This document shows, in pieces, positions 26,763 through 36,046 of a stretch of DNA of 64,000 nt (the stretch's first letter is position 1; each line of letters opens with the position of its first letter). This DNA comes from Mesorhizobium sp. WSM3860. GTDB lineage: Bacteria > Pseudomonadota > Alphaproteobacteria > Rhizobiales > Rhizobiaceae. The DNA lies in the NCBI RefSeq assembly GCF_002294995.1, contig NZ_NSGF01000004.1, forward strand, positions 62,001 through 126,000, read 5' to 3'. The notes beneath the pieces are model-generated. The model searched no databases and was not told where the DNA came from. It was given only the letters and a program-made list of their open reading frames with translations. Position numbers and translations under genes: made by a program.

Positions 26763-27578
26763 CTATTCCTTGAACAATGTCATCCCGTGCTGCACCGACT
26801 GGCCGCCGTCGATCGGCAGGATGGCGCCGGTGACGTAGCTTCCGGCACGGCTGCACAAATAGAGCGTTGCGCCGGCAATGTCATCCGCCACGCCGATGCG
26901 GCCGAGCGGAACATGGCTGCCGACACGTTTCGCCTGCTCCTCCGTGGCGGTGGCAAAGGCCGTCATCCGGCTCTGGAAGGGACCGGGCGCAAAGGCGTTG
27001 ACGGTGATGCGGCGGGCGGCGAATTCGACCGCCAGCGTGCGCGTCAGGTGATGCACCGCAGCCTTGGAGGCGGTGTAGGAATAGGCGTCGTCGGCCAGCG
27101 GCTGCGTGCCCATCACCGAGCCCAGATTGATCACGCGGGCCGGGTCATCGTCGCTTGCTGCAGCATCGAGCAGCGGCAAAAGCTCGCGCGTCAGATGGAA
27201 GACGGCGGTGACGTTGACGCCGAACACCTTGGCCCAGGCGTGGTAGGGAAACTCCGCGAGCGGCGCGCCCCAGGAAATGCCGGCATTGTTGACCAGGATG
27301 TGCAGCCGGTCCGTTCGTACCTTCACCTCGGCAACCAGCGCGGCGATGCCCGCTTCGCTGGACACATCGCCGGCAAAACCCTCGGCCCGGCCGGAGCCGC
27401 CCTGCGCGTTGAGTTCGTCGGCGACCCGCACACAATCCTCGCCCTTGCGCGAGGCAATCATCACGCAGGCGCCGGCCCGCACCAGCCCGGTCGCCACCAT
27501 GCGGCCGATGCCGGTTGCGGCGCCGGTCACAAGCGCGGTCTTGCCGGCGACCGAGAACAGCTTGTCGAGATAGCTCAT
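26763..27578 (-). CDS. SDR-family oxidoreductase
   Basis: 271 aa classical short-chain dehydrogenase. Cofactor motif TGAATGIG (residues 18-25), NNAG (near 100), catalytic Ser in NLGSVMG and YSYTASKAA (near 165), and the C-terminal PIDGGQSVQHG. NAD(P)-dependent oxidation or reduction of a hydroxyl, most likely on an acyl chain given the neighbours. ATG at 27578 is preceded by GAGGAATTAG. It is the first gene of an SDR-MaoC-kinase operon, divergent from the ACAD gene. Confidence 0.9.
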   Translation of the reverse strand: MSYLDKLFSVAGKTALVTGAATGIGRMVATGLVRAGACVMIASRKGEDCVRVADELNAQGGSGRAEGFAGDVSSEAGIAALVAEVKVRTDRLHILVNNAGISWGAPLAEFPYHAWAKVFGVNVTAVFHLTRELLPLLDAAASDDDPARVINLGSVMGTQPLADDAYSYTASKAAVHHLTRTLAVEFAARRITVNAFAPGPFQSRMTAFATATEEQAKRVGSHVPLGRIGVADDIAGATLYLCSRAGSYVTGAILPIDGGQSVQHGMTLFKE

Positions 27579-27692
27579 CCTAATTCCTCCCGCGCGCCTC
27601 GTCCCGCCCCGAACCGAAGGACTCGCGTTGACAAGGCTAGCCGAAGTACGGTCATCCTTGCCACGGATAAAGAAGCGAAAGGGCCGGAACCG

Positions 27693-28934
27693 ATGGCGGA
27701 CATGAACCTCGGCATGACCGAGCGGCTGAAGCCGATCCACCAGCGCGTGGCCGCAATGGTGCGCGACGAGATCGCGCCGCTCGGTGAGGAATTTCTCGCC
27801 GAGGTCGGCAGAACCGGTGACCGCTGGATTTACACGGCCAGGCAGACCGAAATCCTCGAAGGGCTGAAGAAGACGGCACGGGAGCGCGGGTTGTGGAACT
27901 TCTGGCTGACCGATTCAAAGCGCGGCTACGGCCTGTCGACGGTCGAATATGCCTACTTGGCGGAGGAGATGGGCAAGGCGCATCTCGGGGCCGAGACCTT
28001 CAACTGCTCGGCGCCCGATACCGGCAATATGGAAGTGCTGGAGCGCTACGGCTCGGAAGAGCACAAGCGGCAATGGCTGGAGCCGCTGCTCGAAGGGAAG
28101 ATCCGCTCGGCCTATCTGATGACCGAGCCGGATGTCGCTTCCTCAGACGCCACCAACATTGCGATGCGCTGCGAGCGTCGCGGCGACGATTATGTGCTCA
28201 ACGGCGAGAAATGGTGGGCGTCCGGCGCCGGCGACCCGCGCTGCGCCATCTACATCGTCTTGGTCAGGACCGGCTCGGACGAGGAGCCGCAGCATCGCCG
28301 GCATTCGATGATCCTGGTGCCGGCGCACAGCGAGGGCATCACCAAGCTCCGGCCAATGCAGGTCTATGGTGACGACGACGCGCCGCATGGCCATATGCAT
28401 CTAAGGTTCGAGGATGTTCGGGTGCCGGCGACGAACCTGATCCTCGGCGAGGGCAGGGGCTTCGAGATCGCGCAAGGGCGGCTGGGCCCGGGCCGCATCC
28501 ATCACTGCATGCGGGCGATCGGCCAGGCCGAGATGGCGCTGGAAATGCTGTGCCGGCGCTCCGTGCGGCGCGAGGCCTTCGGCCAATCGCTGGCAAAGCT
28601 CGGCGCCAATTTCGACATCATCGCCGAGTGCCGGATGGAGATCGAGATGGCCAGGCTGCTCTGCCTCAAGGCGGCCTGGATGATCGACCAGGGCGATGCG
28701 AAGGCGGCCGCGCCCTGGATCAGCCAGATCAAGGTCGTCGCGCCGCGCGTCGCGCTCAAGGTCACCGACGAGGCGGTGCAGATGTTCGGCGCGCAAGGCA
28801 TCAGTCAGGATACGCCGCTCGCCCGCTCGTGGACGCATCTGAGAACTCTGCGATTGGCCGACGGGCCGGACGCCGTGCACCGGCGCCAGGTGGCGCGCGC
28901 CGAGCTCAGGAAATACACCCAGGAGAAGATCTGA
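27693..28934 (+). CDS. ACAD10/11-like acyl-CoA dehydrogenase
   Basis: 413 aa flavoprotein. The FAD-binding segment is YLMTEPDVASSDATNI (near residue 144), and the substrate region GPGRIHHCMRAIGQAEMAL (about 266-284) and LRLADGPDAVHRRQVA (about 390-405) match the ACAD10/11 branch, in which the usual YEGTxE catalytic motif is replaced by ADGPD. In studied relatives this enzyme eliminates phosphate from a 4-phosphoacyl-CoA made by the APH kinase. ATG at 27693 begins MADMNLGMTERLKPIHQR; the frame is open far upstream only as antisense to the SDR and MaoC genes. Confidence 0.88.
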   Translation: MADMNLGMTERLKPIHQRVAAMVRDEIAPLGEEFLAEVGRTGDRWIYTARQTEILEGLKKTARERGLWNFWLTDSKRGYGLSTVEYAYLAEEMGKAHLGAETFNCSAPDTGNMEVLERYGSEEHKRQWLEPLLEGKIRSAYLMTEPDVASSDATNIAMRCERRGDDYVLNGEKWWASGAGDPRCAIYIVLVRTGSDEEPQHRRHSMILVPAHSEGITKLRPMQVYGDDDAPHGHMHLRFEDVRVPATNLILGEGRGFEIAQGRLGPGRIHHCMRAIGQAEMALEMLCRRSVRREAFGQSLAKLGANFDIIAECRMEIEMARLLCLKAAWMIDQGDAKAAAPWISQIKVVAPRVALKVTDEAVQMFGAQGISQDTPLARSWTHLRTLRLADGPDAVHRRQVARAELRKYTQEKI

Positions 28935-28939
28935 CCGCC

Positions 28940-29977
28940 ATGACGCTAACATCGGAAATGCGAGGCCTGCTGCTTGTCGGCGACGGCTACAGCAAAACGC
29001 CTTCGGCCGGCGTGCTGGAGGCGATGGAACCTTATTTGAAGCCCGGCAGCGTCGCCGTGCCGGCGCCTGGTCCGACACAAGCGCTGATCAAGGTCAGTCT
29101 CGCCTCGATCAACCCATCCGATATCGCCTTCATCACAGGGCAATACGGCCAGCCCCGTGTGCAGGGCCGGCCGGCAGGATTTGAGGGCGTCGGCATCGTG
29201 GCCTCCACTGGCGACGATCCATACGCAAAAGGCCTTGCGGGCAAGCGCGTCGCCTTCGCCACCGGCGTGTCGAACTGGGGCGCCTGGGCAGAATACGCGG
29301 TTGCCGAGGCTGCGTCCTGCATACCTTTGCTTAACACGGTGCGCGACGAGGACGGCGCGGCGATGATCGTCAATCCGCTGACCGCTTTAGCCATGTTCGA
29401 CATCGTCAAGCAGGAGGGCGACAAGGCCTTCATCATGACTGCGGGCGCCAGCCAGCTCTGCAAGCTGATCATCGGGCTGGCGAAAGAGGAGGCTTTTCGG
29501 CCGATCGTCACCATGCGCCGCGACGAGCAGATCCCGCTGCTGAAAGGGCTGGGCGCCGCCCATGTGCTCAACGAGAAGGCGGCGGATTTCGAGGCTTCGC
29601 TGCGCGAGGTGATGAAGGCGGAGCAGCCCCGCATCTTCCTGGACGCAGTCACAGGACCGCTTGCCTCGGTCATCTTCAACGCCATGCCGAAGCGCTCGCG
29701 CTGGATCGTCTATGGAAGGCTCGACGCCGAGCCGACTGTCATCCGCGAGCCAGGCCAGCTGATCTTCCAGCACAAGCGCATCGAAGGCTTCTGGCTGGCC
29801 GAATGGATGCGGGCGTTTCGCGACCGGCTCGGCCCGGCGGTGCTGGAGGCGCAGAAGAGGTTTTCCGACGGGCGCTGGTCGACGGACGTGACGGCAGTGG
29901 TGCCGCTGGACGAGGCGATGGCGCGGCTGCCGGCCGAGCTGGCCAAGCCGAACGGGAAGGTGTTTGTTAAGCCCTGA
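28940..29977 (+). CDS. zinc-type (MDR) dehydrogenase / quinone oxidoreductase-like
   Basis: 345 aa medium-chain dehydrogenase/reductase fold. The N-terminal GroES-like domain has SINPSDIAFITGQYGQ (near residue 56) and GFEGVGIVAS (near 80). The nucleotide-binding half (about 150-290) lacks a textbook GxGxxG, reading TAGASQLCKLIIGLAKEEAF. The structural-zinc cysteines are absent, as in quinone reductase/enoyl reductase branches. It probably reduces an alpha,beta-unsaturated product. It starts five bases after the ACAD stop, so the two form an operon. Confidence 0.82.
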   Translation: MTLTSEMRGLLLVGDGYSKTPSAGVLEAMEPYLKPGSVAVPAPGPTQALIKVSLASINPSDIAFITGQYGQPRVQGRPAGFEGVGIVASTGDDPYAKGLAGKRVAFATGVSNWGAWAEYAVAEAASCIPLLNTVRDEDGAAMIVNPLTALAMFDIVKQEGDKAFIMTAGASQLCKLIIGLAKEEAFRPIVTMRRDEQIPLLKGLGAAHVLNEKAADFEASLREVMKAEQPRIFLDAVTGPLASVIFNAMPKRSRWIVYGRLDAEPTVIREPGQLIFQHKRIEGFWLAEWMRAFRDRLGPAVLEAQKRFSDGRWSTDVTAVVPLDEAMARLPAELAKPNGKVFVKP

Positions 29978-30489
29978 TCAAAATAACTCGAGGTCGCAAT
30001 CTCGGTGGTTTGTCGGAGTCGTCCTAGTGTCCATGGCAGGTACATTTTGTGCCGAGGCCGCTGACAAGTTTCCGCCCATTTGGCGCAAGTCGATGACCAA
30101 CGATCCGGGTACGAACTATTTTCTCAACAAATATTCGGCCCCTATGAACGATCCAGCATCGACCGCAATTAGAAATATCATGCTGGCGCGCGTCGTCGCC
30201 TCGGAATGCCAGTCATCGCGGCTCAGCAAGGCCAAGGTCAAAGCCTATCGCGATAGCACGCTCGGCTCGCTTTCGTCGGATGCGATGAAAACGTCGGCAT
30301 TCGCGGCCGGCAGCGAATTGCGACTTCGACTATGAAACGCTCGCGCATCTTTGTGCCGGCATCGATTATCAATTTGGGCCGAAAGGAGTGCTCATAGCGG
30401 GTGCCGTTTCATCTGGCAAAGGCGAGCCACGATATTCCTACGATCAGCGCAATCCGTACATTCGACTGCCCGAGTTCACCGGCAAGTAG
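29964..30489 (+). pseudogene. frameshifted secreted-protein gene
   Basis: Frame one encodes a signal-like segment (WFVGVVLVSMAGTFCAEAAD) and a mature part ending SAFAAGSELRLRL at a TGA (30333). Frame two, one base later, continues sensibly from 30319 as CDFDYETLAHLCAGIDYQFG to a TAG at 30487. Removing one T in AATTGCG near 30318 would restore a single protein of roughly 170 residues. The start is uncertain (TTG 29964, GTG 30027 or ATG 30033). No family was recognised. Confidence 0.6.
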
Positions 30490-30516
30490 CTGAGCTGCCC
30501 CGCTCGTGCCTGCCCG

Positions 30517-33500
30517 CTACTCCGCCGGCTCGACATTCGCGTAGGCGGCTTCCTCCAACTCGCGCTTCACGCGGGCTTCCTCATGCGCTTTGGGCGTGAC
30601 GAAGCGGCCAAGCAAGAGATAGGCGACAGGGGTCAGGAAGAGGGTGGAGACGGTCGCCAGGCCCAGGCCGCCGACGATCACCCAACCGAGCGCCACGCGC
30701 GCTTCGGCGCCTGCGCCCGAAGCCAGCACCAGCGGCACGCCGCCGAGCACGGTGCAGATCATCGTCATCATCACCGGGCGAAGGCGAATGGTGGCGGCCT
30801 CTTCGATCGCCTCGCGCACGCCAAGCCCGCGGTCGCGCAGCTGGTTGGCGAACTCGACGATCAGGATGCCGTTCTTGGCCATGACACCGACCAGCAGGAC
30901 TAGGCCGATCTGGCTGTAGGCGTTGAGGCTTGTGCCCGAAAGCAGCAAGGCGAAAATAGCGCAGGCGAGCCCGAGCGGCACCGTCGCCATGATGATGACG
31001 GCGCTGACGAAGCTCTCGAACTGGGCAGCCAGCACCAGAAGGATGATGACCAGCGCAAAGCTGAAGACGGCGATCATGGCGCTGTTGCTCTCGCCGAGCG
31101 TCGCCGCCTCGGCCAGCGGCACGATCCGCGCGTCCGACGGCAGCAGCGGTGTTGCGATCTCCTCGGCACGGGTCAGCGCATCGCCGAGCGCGAAGCTGCC
31201 GCCGAGATTGGCGGTGATCGCCACCGACGGCTGCTGCTGCTCGCGAGTCAGGGACGGCGGCACGGCGCGCTCGGTCAGGGTGGCGATGGTCGACATCGGC
31301 ACGAAGCGGCCGTCCGAGGTTTTCAGGAAGATATTTTCGAGATCGGTCGGATCGTTGATCGGATTGGTGGTCGAGACCAGCTTTACGCCATAGCTGCGGT
31401 CGGCGATGTAAACGTCGACGACATCGTTGCCGTCGAGCATGGCCTGAAGCGTATCGGCGAGCCCGGTGATGTCGATGCCGAGGTCGGAGGCGAGCTCGCG
31501 GTCGATGGCAACGGCAAGCTGCGGCTGCGTAAGGTCGACGGAAAGTCGCGGTGCTTGGAAGCGCGGATCCTGCCTCATCTCCTCGACGATCTGCACCGCC
31601 GCCGCGCTTAGTGCCTTGCGGTCGTTGCCGACCAGCGCGAATTGCAGGCCGCTGCCGGCACCACGGATGCGAAGGCTGTTGGGCTGAACCGGGAAAACGC
31701 GGACGCTTGGCACCTGGTTGGTCAGGCGGCTGATCTCGGCCATGATCTCCTGCTGGCTGCGCGTCCGCTCGGCCCACGGCGCCAGCGTCATCACCATGAA
31801 GCCGCTATTGTAGGCGCCGTTGTTGCCGGCATTCGCGAAGGTGCTGCGGATCTCGCCGGAATCGCGCAAAGGCTGGATCAGCCGCTCGATCTTGCGCATC
31901 TGCTCGGTCGTGTAGTCGAGGCTCACTCCCTGAGGCGCATTGATACGCAAAAGCACGACGGCGCGGTCTTCGGTCGGCGTCAGCTCCTGGCGTATCGTGC
32001 CGAACAAAGCGAAGGCGGTGCCAGCGAAGAGCAAGGCGACGAGCACCACGATCCAGGGCGCGCCGAGGCAGGCATGCAGGCAGCGCTTGTAGAGCCGATG
32101 CAATGCGCCGCCGATGCGAGCGCCCACGCCGCTGCCGCCTTCGTGGTGAAGAGAGGCGCTGGTCAGCATGCGCGAGGCGAGCATCGGGCAGAGCGTCAGC
32201 GCCACGACGCAGGAGAGCAGCACCGACATCGCTAGCACGAAGCCGAACTCGCGAAAGAGCCCGCCGGTCTGTCCCGGCAGGAACGAGATCGGCACGAAGA
32301 CGGCGACCAGTGTCAGCGTCGTGGCGACGACGGCGAAGAAGACTTCCTGGGTGCCGAGCACGGCGGCCGCGCGCGGCCCCATGCCCTCGTTGCGGCGGCG
32401 CACGATGTTTTCGAGCACGACGATGGCGTCGTCGACGACGAGGCCTGTCGCCAGCACCAGCGCCAGCAGCGTCAGGATGTTGATGGAAAAGCCGGCGAGA
32501 TAGATCGCCGAGATGGTGCCGATCATGGCGACCGGCATCGACAGACCGGGGATCAGCGTCGCGCGCCAGTCGAGCAGGAAGGCGTAGATGACGATGAGCA
32601 CGATCGAGACGGAAAGCGCCAGAGCGATCTCGACCTCGTGCACCGCGCCGTTGATGAAGACGGCATCGTCACTGGTGACCTTGATCGACATGCCTTGCGG
32701 AAGGTTCGCCTGCAGCTTCTCCACGGCGGCCCTGACGCCGGTCGATATATCGAGCGTGTTCGATTCCGCCTGGCGGATGATGCCGAGGCCGATGCCGGTT
32801 TTGCCGTCGGAGCGCAGCGAGGTCTGGCCGATGTCGGGGCCGAGCGTCACGGTGGCGACGTCGCGGATGCGCGTCGCGCCGCCGATGACAATGCTCTCGA
32901 ATTCCTCCGGCGTGGTCACGTCAGCCGTCGTGCGCACGACGAGGTCCTGGTTTGTGGTGGTGATCGAGCCAGCCGGGGAATCGAAGGCGACGGAGGCGAG
33001 CGCCTTGCGCAAATCCGCCACGGTGAAGCCATGGCTTGCCAGCTTGTTTTGGTCGACATCGATGCGGAAGATCTTGTCGCGGTCGCCGGATACCTGGACG
33101 TCGGCGACCCCTGGAACGGCGGCGAGCTCGTCCTCGATGCGGTCCTGGACCAGCACCGTCATGTCCTGCACCGACATGGTGTCGGACGTGACCGCCAGCC
33201 GCATCACCGGGTCGGAATTGGCGTCGGCCTTGACGATGCGTGGCGCGTCTGCGGTCTCGGGCAGCTGGTTGGTGATCCGGCTGACGGAATCGCGAACATC
33301 GGAGGCGGCGACATTGAGATCGACGCCGTCGTTGAACTCGATGGTGACGCGGCTCTGGCCGAAAGATGAAGTCGACGAGATCGACTTGACGCCCGAGACG
33401 CGCGCGACGGCGCCCTCGATCGCGTCGGTCAGCTCGCGGTCGACGGTTTCGGCGGCCGCGCCCTCGAAGGTGGTGTTGACGGTGATGACCGGGCGGTCGA

Positions 33501-33648
33501 CATCCGGCAGTTCGCGCACTTCGACGCCCCAGAAGGCGGCAAGCCCGGCGACCGCGATCAAGGTGTTGAGCACGAAGGCCATGACCGGCCTGCGGATGAA
33601 GAGCGCGGTCAGGCCCGATCCCGTGGCCAGGTCGCCGGCGGCGCTCAT
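30517..33648 (-). CDS. RND multidrug efflux permease (HAE1 family)
   Basis: Inner-membrane proton-driven pump, 1043 aa, normal AcrB/MexF-type length. TM1 (FVLNTLIAVAGLAAFWGV) is followed by a large periplasmic loop. The proton-relay acidic pair lies in TM4, GLVVDDAIVVLENI (near residue 400), with the HAE1 signature around AVFVPISFLPGQTGGLFREF (near 450). The duplicated second half has a loop from about 560 to 870 and six further TM segments. It pairs with the adaptor at 33645 (ATGA overlap). There is no outer-membrane TolC gene nearby, so the pump probably uses a shared one. Confidence 0.93.
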   Translation of the reverse strand: MSAAGDLATGSGLTALFIRRPVMAFVLNTLIAVAGLAAFWGVEVRELPDVDRPVITVNTTFEGAAAETVDRELTDAIEGAVARVSGVKSISSTSSFGQSRVTIEFNDGVDLNVAASDVRDSVSRITNQLPETADAPRIVKADANSDPVMRLAVTSDTMSVQDMTVLVQDRIEDELAAVPGVADVQVSGDRDKIFRIDVDQNKLASHGFTVADLRKALASVAFDSPAGSITTTNQDLVVRTTADVTTPEEFESIVIGGATRIRDVATVTLGPDIGQTSLRSDGKTGIGLGIIRQAESNTLDISTGVRAAVEKLQANLPQGMSIKVTSDDAVFINGAVHEVEIALALSVSIVLIVIYAFLLDWRATLIPGLSMPVAMIGTISAIYLAGFSINILTLLALVLATGLVVDDAIVVLENIVRRRNEGMGPRAAAVLGTQEVFFAVVATTLTLVAVFVPISFLPGQTGGLFREFGFVLAMSVLLSCVVALTLCPMLASRMLTSASLHHEGGSGVGARIGGALHRLYKRCLHACLGAPWIVVLVALLFAGTAFALFGTIRQELTPTEDRAVVLLRINAPQGVSLDYTTEQMRKIERLIQPLRDSGEIRSTFANAGNNGAYNSGFMVMTLAPWAERTRSQQEIMAEISRLTNQVPSVRVFPVQPNSLRIRGAGSGLQFALVGNDRKALSAAAVQIVEEMRQDPRFQAPRLSVDLTQPQLAVAIDRELASDLGIDITGLADTLQAMLDGNDVVDVYIADRSYGVKLVSTTNPINDPTDLENIFLKTSDGRFVPMSTIATLTERAVPPSLTREQQQPSVAITANLGGSFALGDALTRAEEIATPLLPSDARIVPLAEAATLGESNSAMIAVFSFALVIILLVLAAQFESFVSAVIIMATVPLGLACAIFALLLSGTSLNAYSQIGLVLLVGVMAKNGILIVEFANQLRDRGLGVREAIEEAATIRLRPVMMTMICTVLGGVPLVLASGAGAEARVALGWVIVGGLGLATVSTLFLTPVAYLLLGRFVTPKAHEEARVKRELEEAAYANVEPAE

Positions 33649-34802
33649 GAGCCTTCGGCCGCGGCGGCGCGGTCCTCGCCGGCGATGCGGACGTCGCCGC
33701 CTTCGCTGACGCTCTGCGTGCCTTCGGTCACCACCATATCGCCGCTCTCGACGGGAGCATCGATCAGCACCGTCTCGGTGTTGCGCTGGATGATGCGCAC
33801 CGGCACGCGCTTTGCCTTGCCGTTTTCAACGGTCCAGATATAGGCGCCGTCGGTGCCCCACTGGATGGCCAATGGGCTGACTGCCGGGTAGGTGTCGCCG
33901 GGGAATTTCATGGCGATCTGGAAGGACATGCCGGCGCGCAGCGAATCGGCCGGATTGGCGATCGTCGCCTTGACGAGCAGCGTGCGGCTGTTCTCGTCGA
34001 TATGGTTGTCGATGGCCGAAACCGTGCCCGTATAGACCTGGTTGGGGTTGGCCAGTGGCGTGGCCGACAATCGCTGCCCGACTTTTACAGCGGCGGCAAA
34101 ACGCTCCGGCACCCAGAAATCGACCAATATGCTCGAGCGGTCGTCAAGAGTTGCGATCGCGGACTGGCTGGTGACATAGTTGCCGGCGGCGATCGGCAAG
34201 ATACCGACAGTGCCTTCGATCGGCGCGACGACCGAGCGACGCTCGAGCGCGAGCTCGGCATCACGCAACGCGAGCTTGGCGTTGGCAAGCGCCACCTCGG
34301 CATCGGCGACGGCCACTTGCGTGGCGGCATTGGAGGCTCGCAGCGACTTGACCCGGTCGAGCTTCGCCTGGGCATCGTCGAGCGCGACCTTGGCACGGTC
34401 GCGCGAAATCACTTCCGTCTCGGAATCGAGCCTGGCGATGACATCGCCTTTTTCGACATGGGTGCCGGACTGCAGCGGCAGTTCGGTAAGGCGGCCGGAA
34501 GAATATGGATTGACGGTGACCGTCGCATTGGCGCGGCCGGTCCCGATCGCCTGAAGCCTGTCGTTGATGGTGGCGGTGCCGGCAGGGGAGGCGACAATGG
34601 TCACGATCTGGCCGGCGCGGTTGCGACCGGACCGGGCAGAACCGGTCTCGATGCTTCCCGTGGCGGGAGGCGTCGCCGCAATCGCCCAGTCCATACCCCA
34701 GCGTGCCAGTACCTCAGGCGCGCCGGGATAGAAGCGCGCCCAGGCGGCCGCGGCCGCAACCACGATCCCAAGCGCAACAACAATCTGTTTCCAGCTCGAC
34801 AT
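33645..34802 (-). CDS. RND efflux periplasmic adaptor (MFP)
   Basis: 385 aa. An N-terminal membrane anchor (VVALGIVVAAAAAWARFY) is followed by a variable Pro/Ser/Arg linker. The lipoyl half-motifs surround a coiled-coil hairpin (about residues 125-185, rich in Ala/Leu/Glu heptads such as VADAEVALANAKLALRDAEL). Beta-barrel and membrane-proximal domains follow (GTVSAIDNHIDENSRTLLV near 265). It links the RND permease to an outer-membrane channel. ATG at 34802 is preferred over an upstream start that would add an unrelated 30 residues. It is the first gene of the pump operon. Confidence 0.9.
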   Translation of the reverse strand: MSSWKQIVVALGIVVAAAAAWARFYPGAPEVLARWGMDWAIAATPPATGSIETGSARSGRNRAGQIVTIVASPAGTATINDRLQAIGTGRANATVTVNPYSSGRLTELPLQSGTHVEKGDVIARLDSETEVISRDRAKVALDDAQAKLDRVKSLRASNAATQVAVADAEVALANAKLALRDAELALERRSVVAPIEGTVGILPIAAGNYVTSQSAIATLDDRSSILVDFWVPERFAAAVKVGQRLSATPLANPNQVYTGTVSAIDNHIDENSRTLLVKATIANPADSLRAGMSFQIAMKFPGDTYPAVSPLAIQWGTDGAYIWTVENGKAKRVPVRIIQRNTETVLIDAPVESGDMVVTEGTQSVSEGGDVRIAGEDRAAAAEGS

Positions 34803-35069
34803 TGACACTCCCAGCGGCAGAAATCGTCCGCCGGTTCCAAGTGGAAGCAGGCTGAGCGACGATACGGCGTGGGGCGAAACCGGCCACGCCACATCATAAT
34901 ATCAGGGGTTTATGGCAATTATCACGCAAACGTGCACATTAAATCTCGGTAACGTGAAGCGGGAGCATCGCTTCGGTCCCATCTTTCGCCGCATTTCGGG
35001 GCGGCCGGCCGCCATGCAGTTTGTCGAAACAAATCCAAACCGAAGCCGTTGCACCCTACGTGGAAGTGC

Positions 35070-35900
35070 CTATCGCAGGCTCTCAAGGTCGCGGATGCGC
35101 TTGGCGCCGGCGGCTTCGAGCTGCCTTGTGACCGCCCCGATCAGCGTTTCGGCGACGACAAAGAGGGCGGCGGACGAGTCCCAGGCCGAAGGCACGGCGG
35201 TGCGCCCGGCGATCACATGTCGGGCGAAGCGGGCGATCGGCGAGAGCCACTGATCGGTGAACAGCACGATCTGGACGCCGCGCTGGTGCGCCTTCTCGGC
35301 AAACCGGAGCAGACTTTCCTGGTAGCGCCTGATGTCGAAGACAACCAGGACGTCGCGCTTGCCCATGTCAATCAGCCGGTCGCGCCAGATGCTCTCCTGG
35401 CCGGCGAGGTGGTAGACGTCTGGCTGGATGATGGCGAGATGGGCTGCCATGTAGCGCGCCAGCGGATCGGTGAAGCGGCCGCCGATCAGAAAGGTCTTGC
35501 CGCGGCGCTCGGCAAGCCTTGCGGCAATGTCGGCCAACTGCTTGTCGGTAAGGTGCCGGAACGTTTCGCGCATGTTGTCGAGCGTCGCCTCCAGCATCGG
35601 CGAAACGGCGCCGCCATTGGCGGGCGACGCCGAGTTGAGCGTGCGAGACGCCGGCGACTGCAATTGCGCGGCCAGTTCATCCTGCAGCGCCGACTGGAAT
35701 TCGGGATAATTCTGGAAACCCAACCTCGCGACGAAACGCAGAATCGTCGGTGAGGAGACCCCCGCCGCGGTCGAGAACTCGGCCACCGTCTTCAGCCCGG
35801 TCAGCGGATAGTTGGCAATCAGCGTCTGCGCGGCGCGGCGCTCGCCTGCCGGCATGGTGCCGATGCGGTCCGAAATCAGTTCGGCAATACTGGAGATCAT
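35070..35900 (-). CDS. RpiR/MurR family transcriptional regulator
   Basis: 276 aa. The N-terminal HTH_6 domain has TVAEFSTAAGVSSPTILRFV (residues 38-57). The C-terminal SIS sugar-isomerase-type domain (about 120-260) has FLIGGRFTDPLARYMAAHL and VLVVFDIRRYQESLLRFAEK. Such regulators sense phosphorylated or amino compounds. ATG at 35900 follows GGGGAAAA. It is divergent from the amidohydrolase/permease/ligase genes, with a palindrome in the shared region, so it is the likely regulator of 36047-46850. Confidence 0.9.
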   Translation of the reverse strand: MISSIAELISDRIGTMPAGERRAAQTLIANYPLTGLKTVAEFSTAAGVSSPTILRFVARLGFQNYPEFQSALQDELAAQLQSPASRTLNSASPANGGAVSPMLEATLDNMRETFRHLTDKQLADIAARLAERRGKTFLIGGRFTDPLARYMAAHLAIIQPDVYHLAGQESIWRDRLIDMGKRDVLVVFDIRRYQESLLRFAEKAHQRGVQIVLFTDQWLSPIARFARHVIAGRTAVPSAWDSSAALFVVAETLIGAVTRQLEAAGAKRIRDLESLR

Positions 35901-35950
35901 CGTTTTCCCCACCCTTTGACCCGGTCGCCGCCGTTTTCGGAATTCCGCGT

Positions 35951-35987
35951 TTGACAAAGCCGCGTAAACTGTATGAAATCATTCATA
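35951..35987 (+). promoter_or_regulatory. promoter with TATGAA-N4-TTCATA operator
   Basis: -35 TTGACA at 35951-35956, followed after 17 bases by TGAAAT (35974-35979) as a possible -10. The perfect inverted repeat TATGAAATCATTCATA (35972-35987) overlaps it. RpiR-family operators are often GAAA/TTTC-like dyads, so this is a good candidate site for the divergent regulator. Confidence 0.6.
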
Positions 35988-36046
35988 GGGGCGCAATGAG
36001 GCAAATTACGTAACATAAGATACAGCGCTCCCGAGGGGACGGCAGT

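Noticed and set aside
26328..27692. N-terminal extension of the acyl-CoA dehydrogenase back to 26328
   Set aside because: This stretch is antisense to the SDR and MaoC genes. ACAD homologues begin near 27693.
34866..34890. GGCGTGG/CCACGCC inverted repeat upstream of the RND adaptor as a regulator site
   Set aside because: Seven-base arms with an 11-base gap in GC-rich DNA are weak evidence, and no regulator gene for the pump is adjacent.
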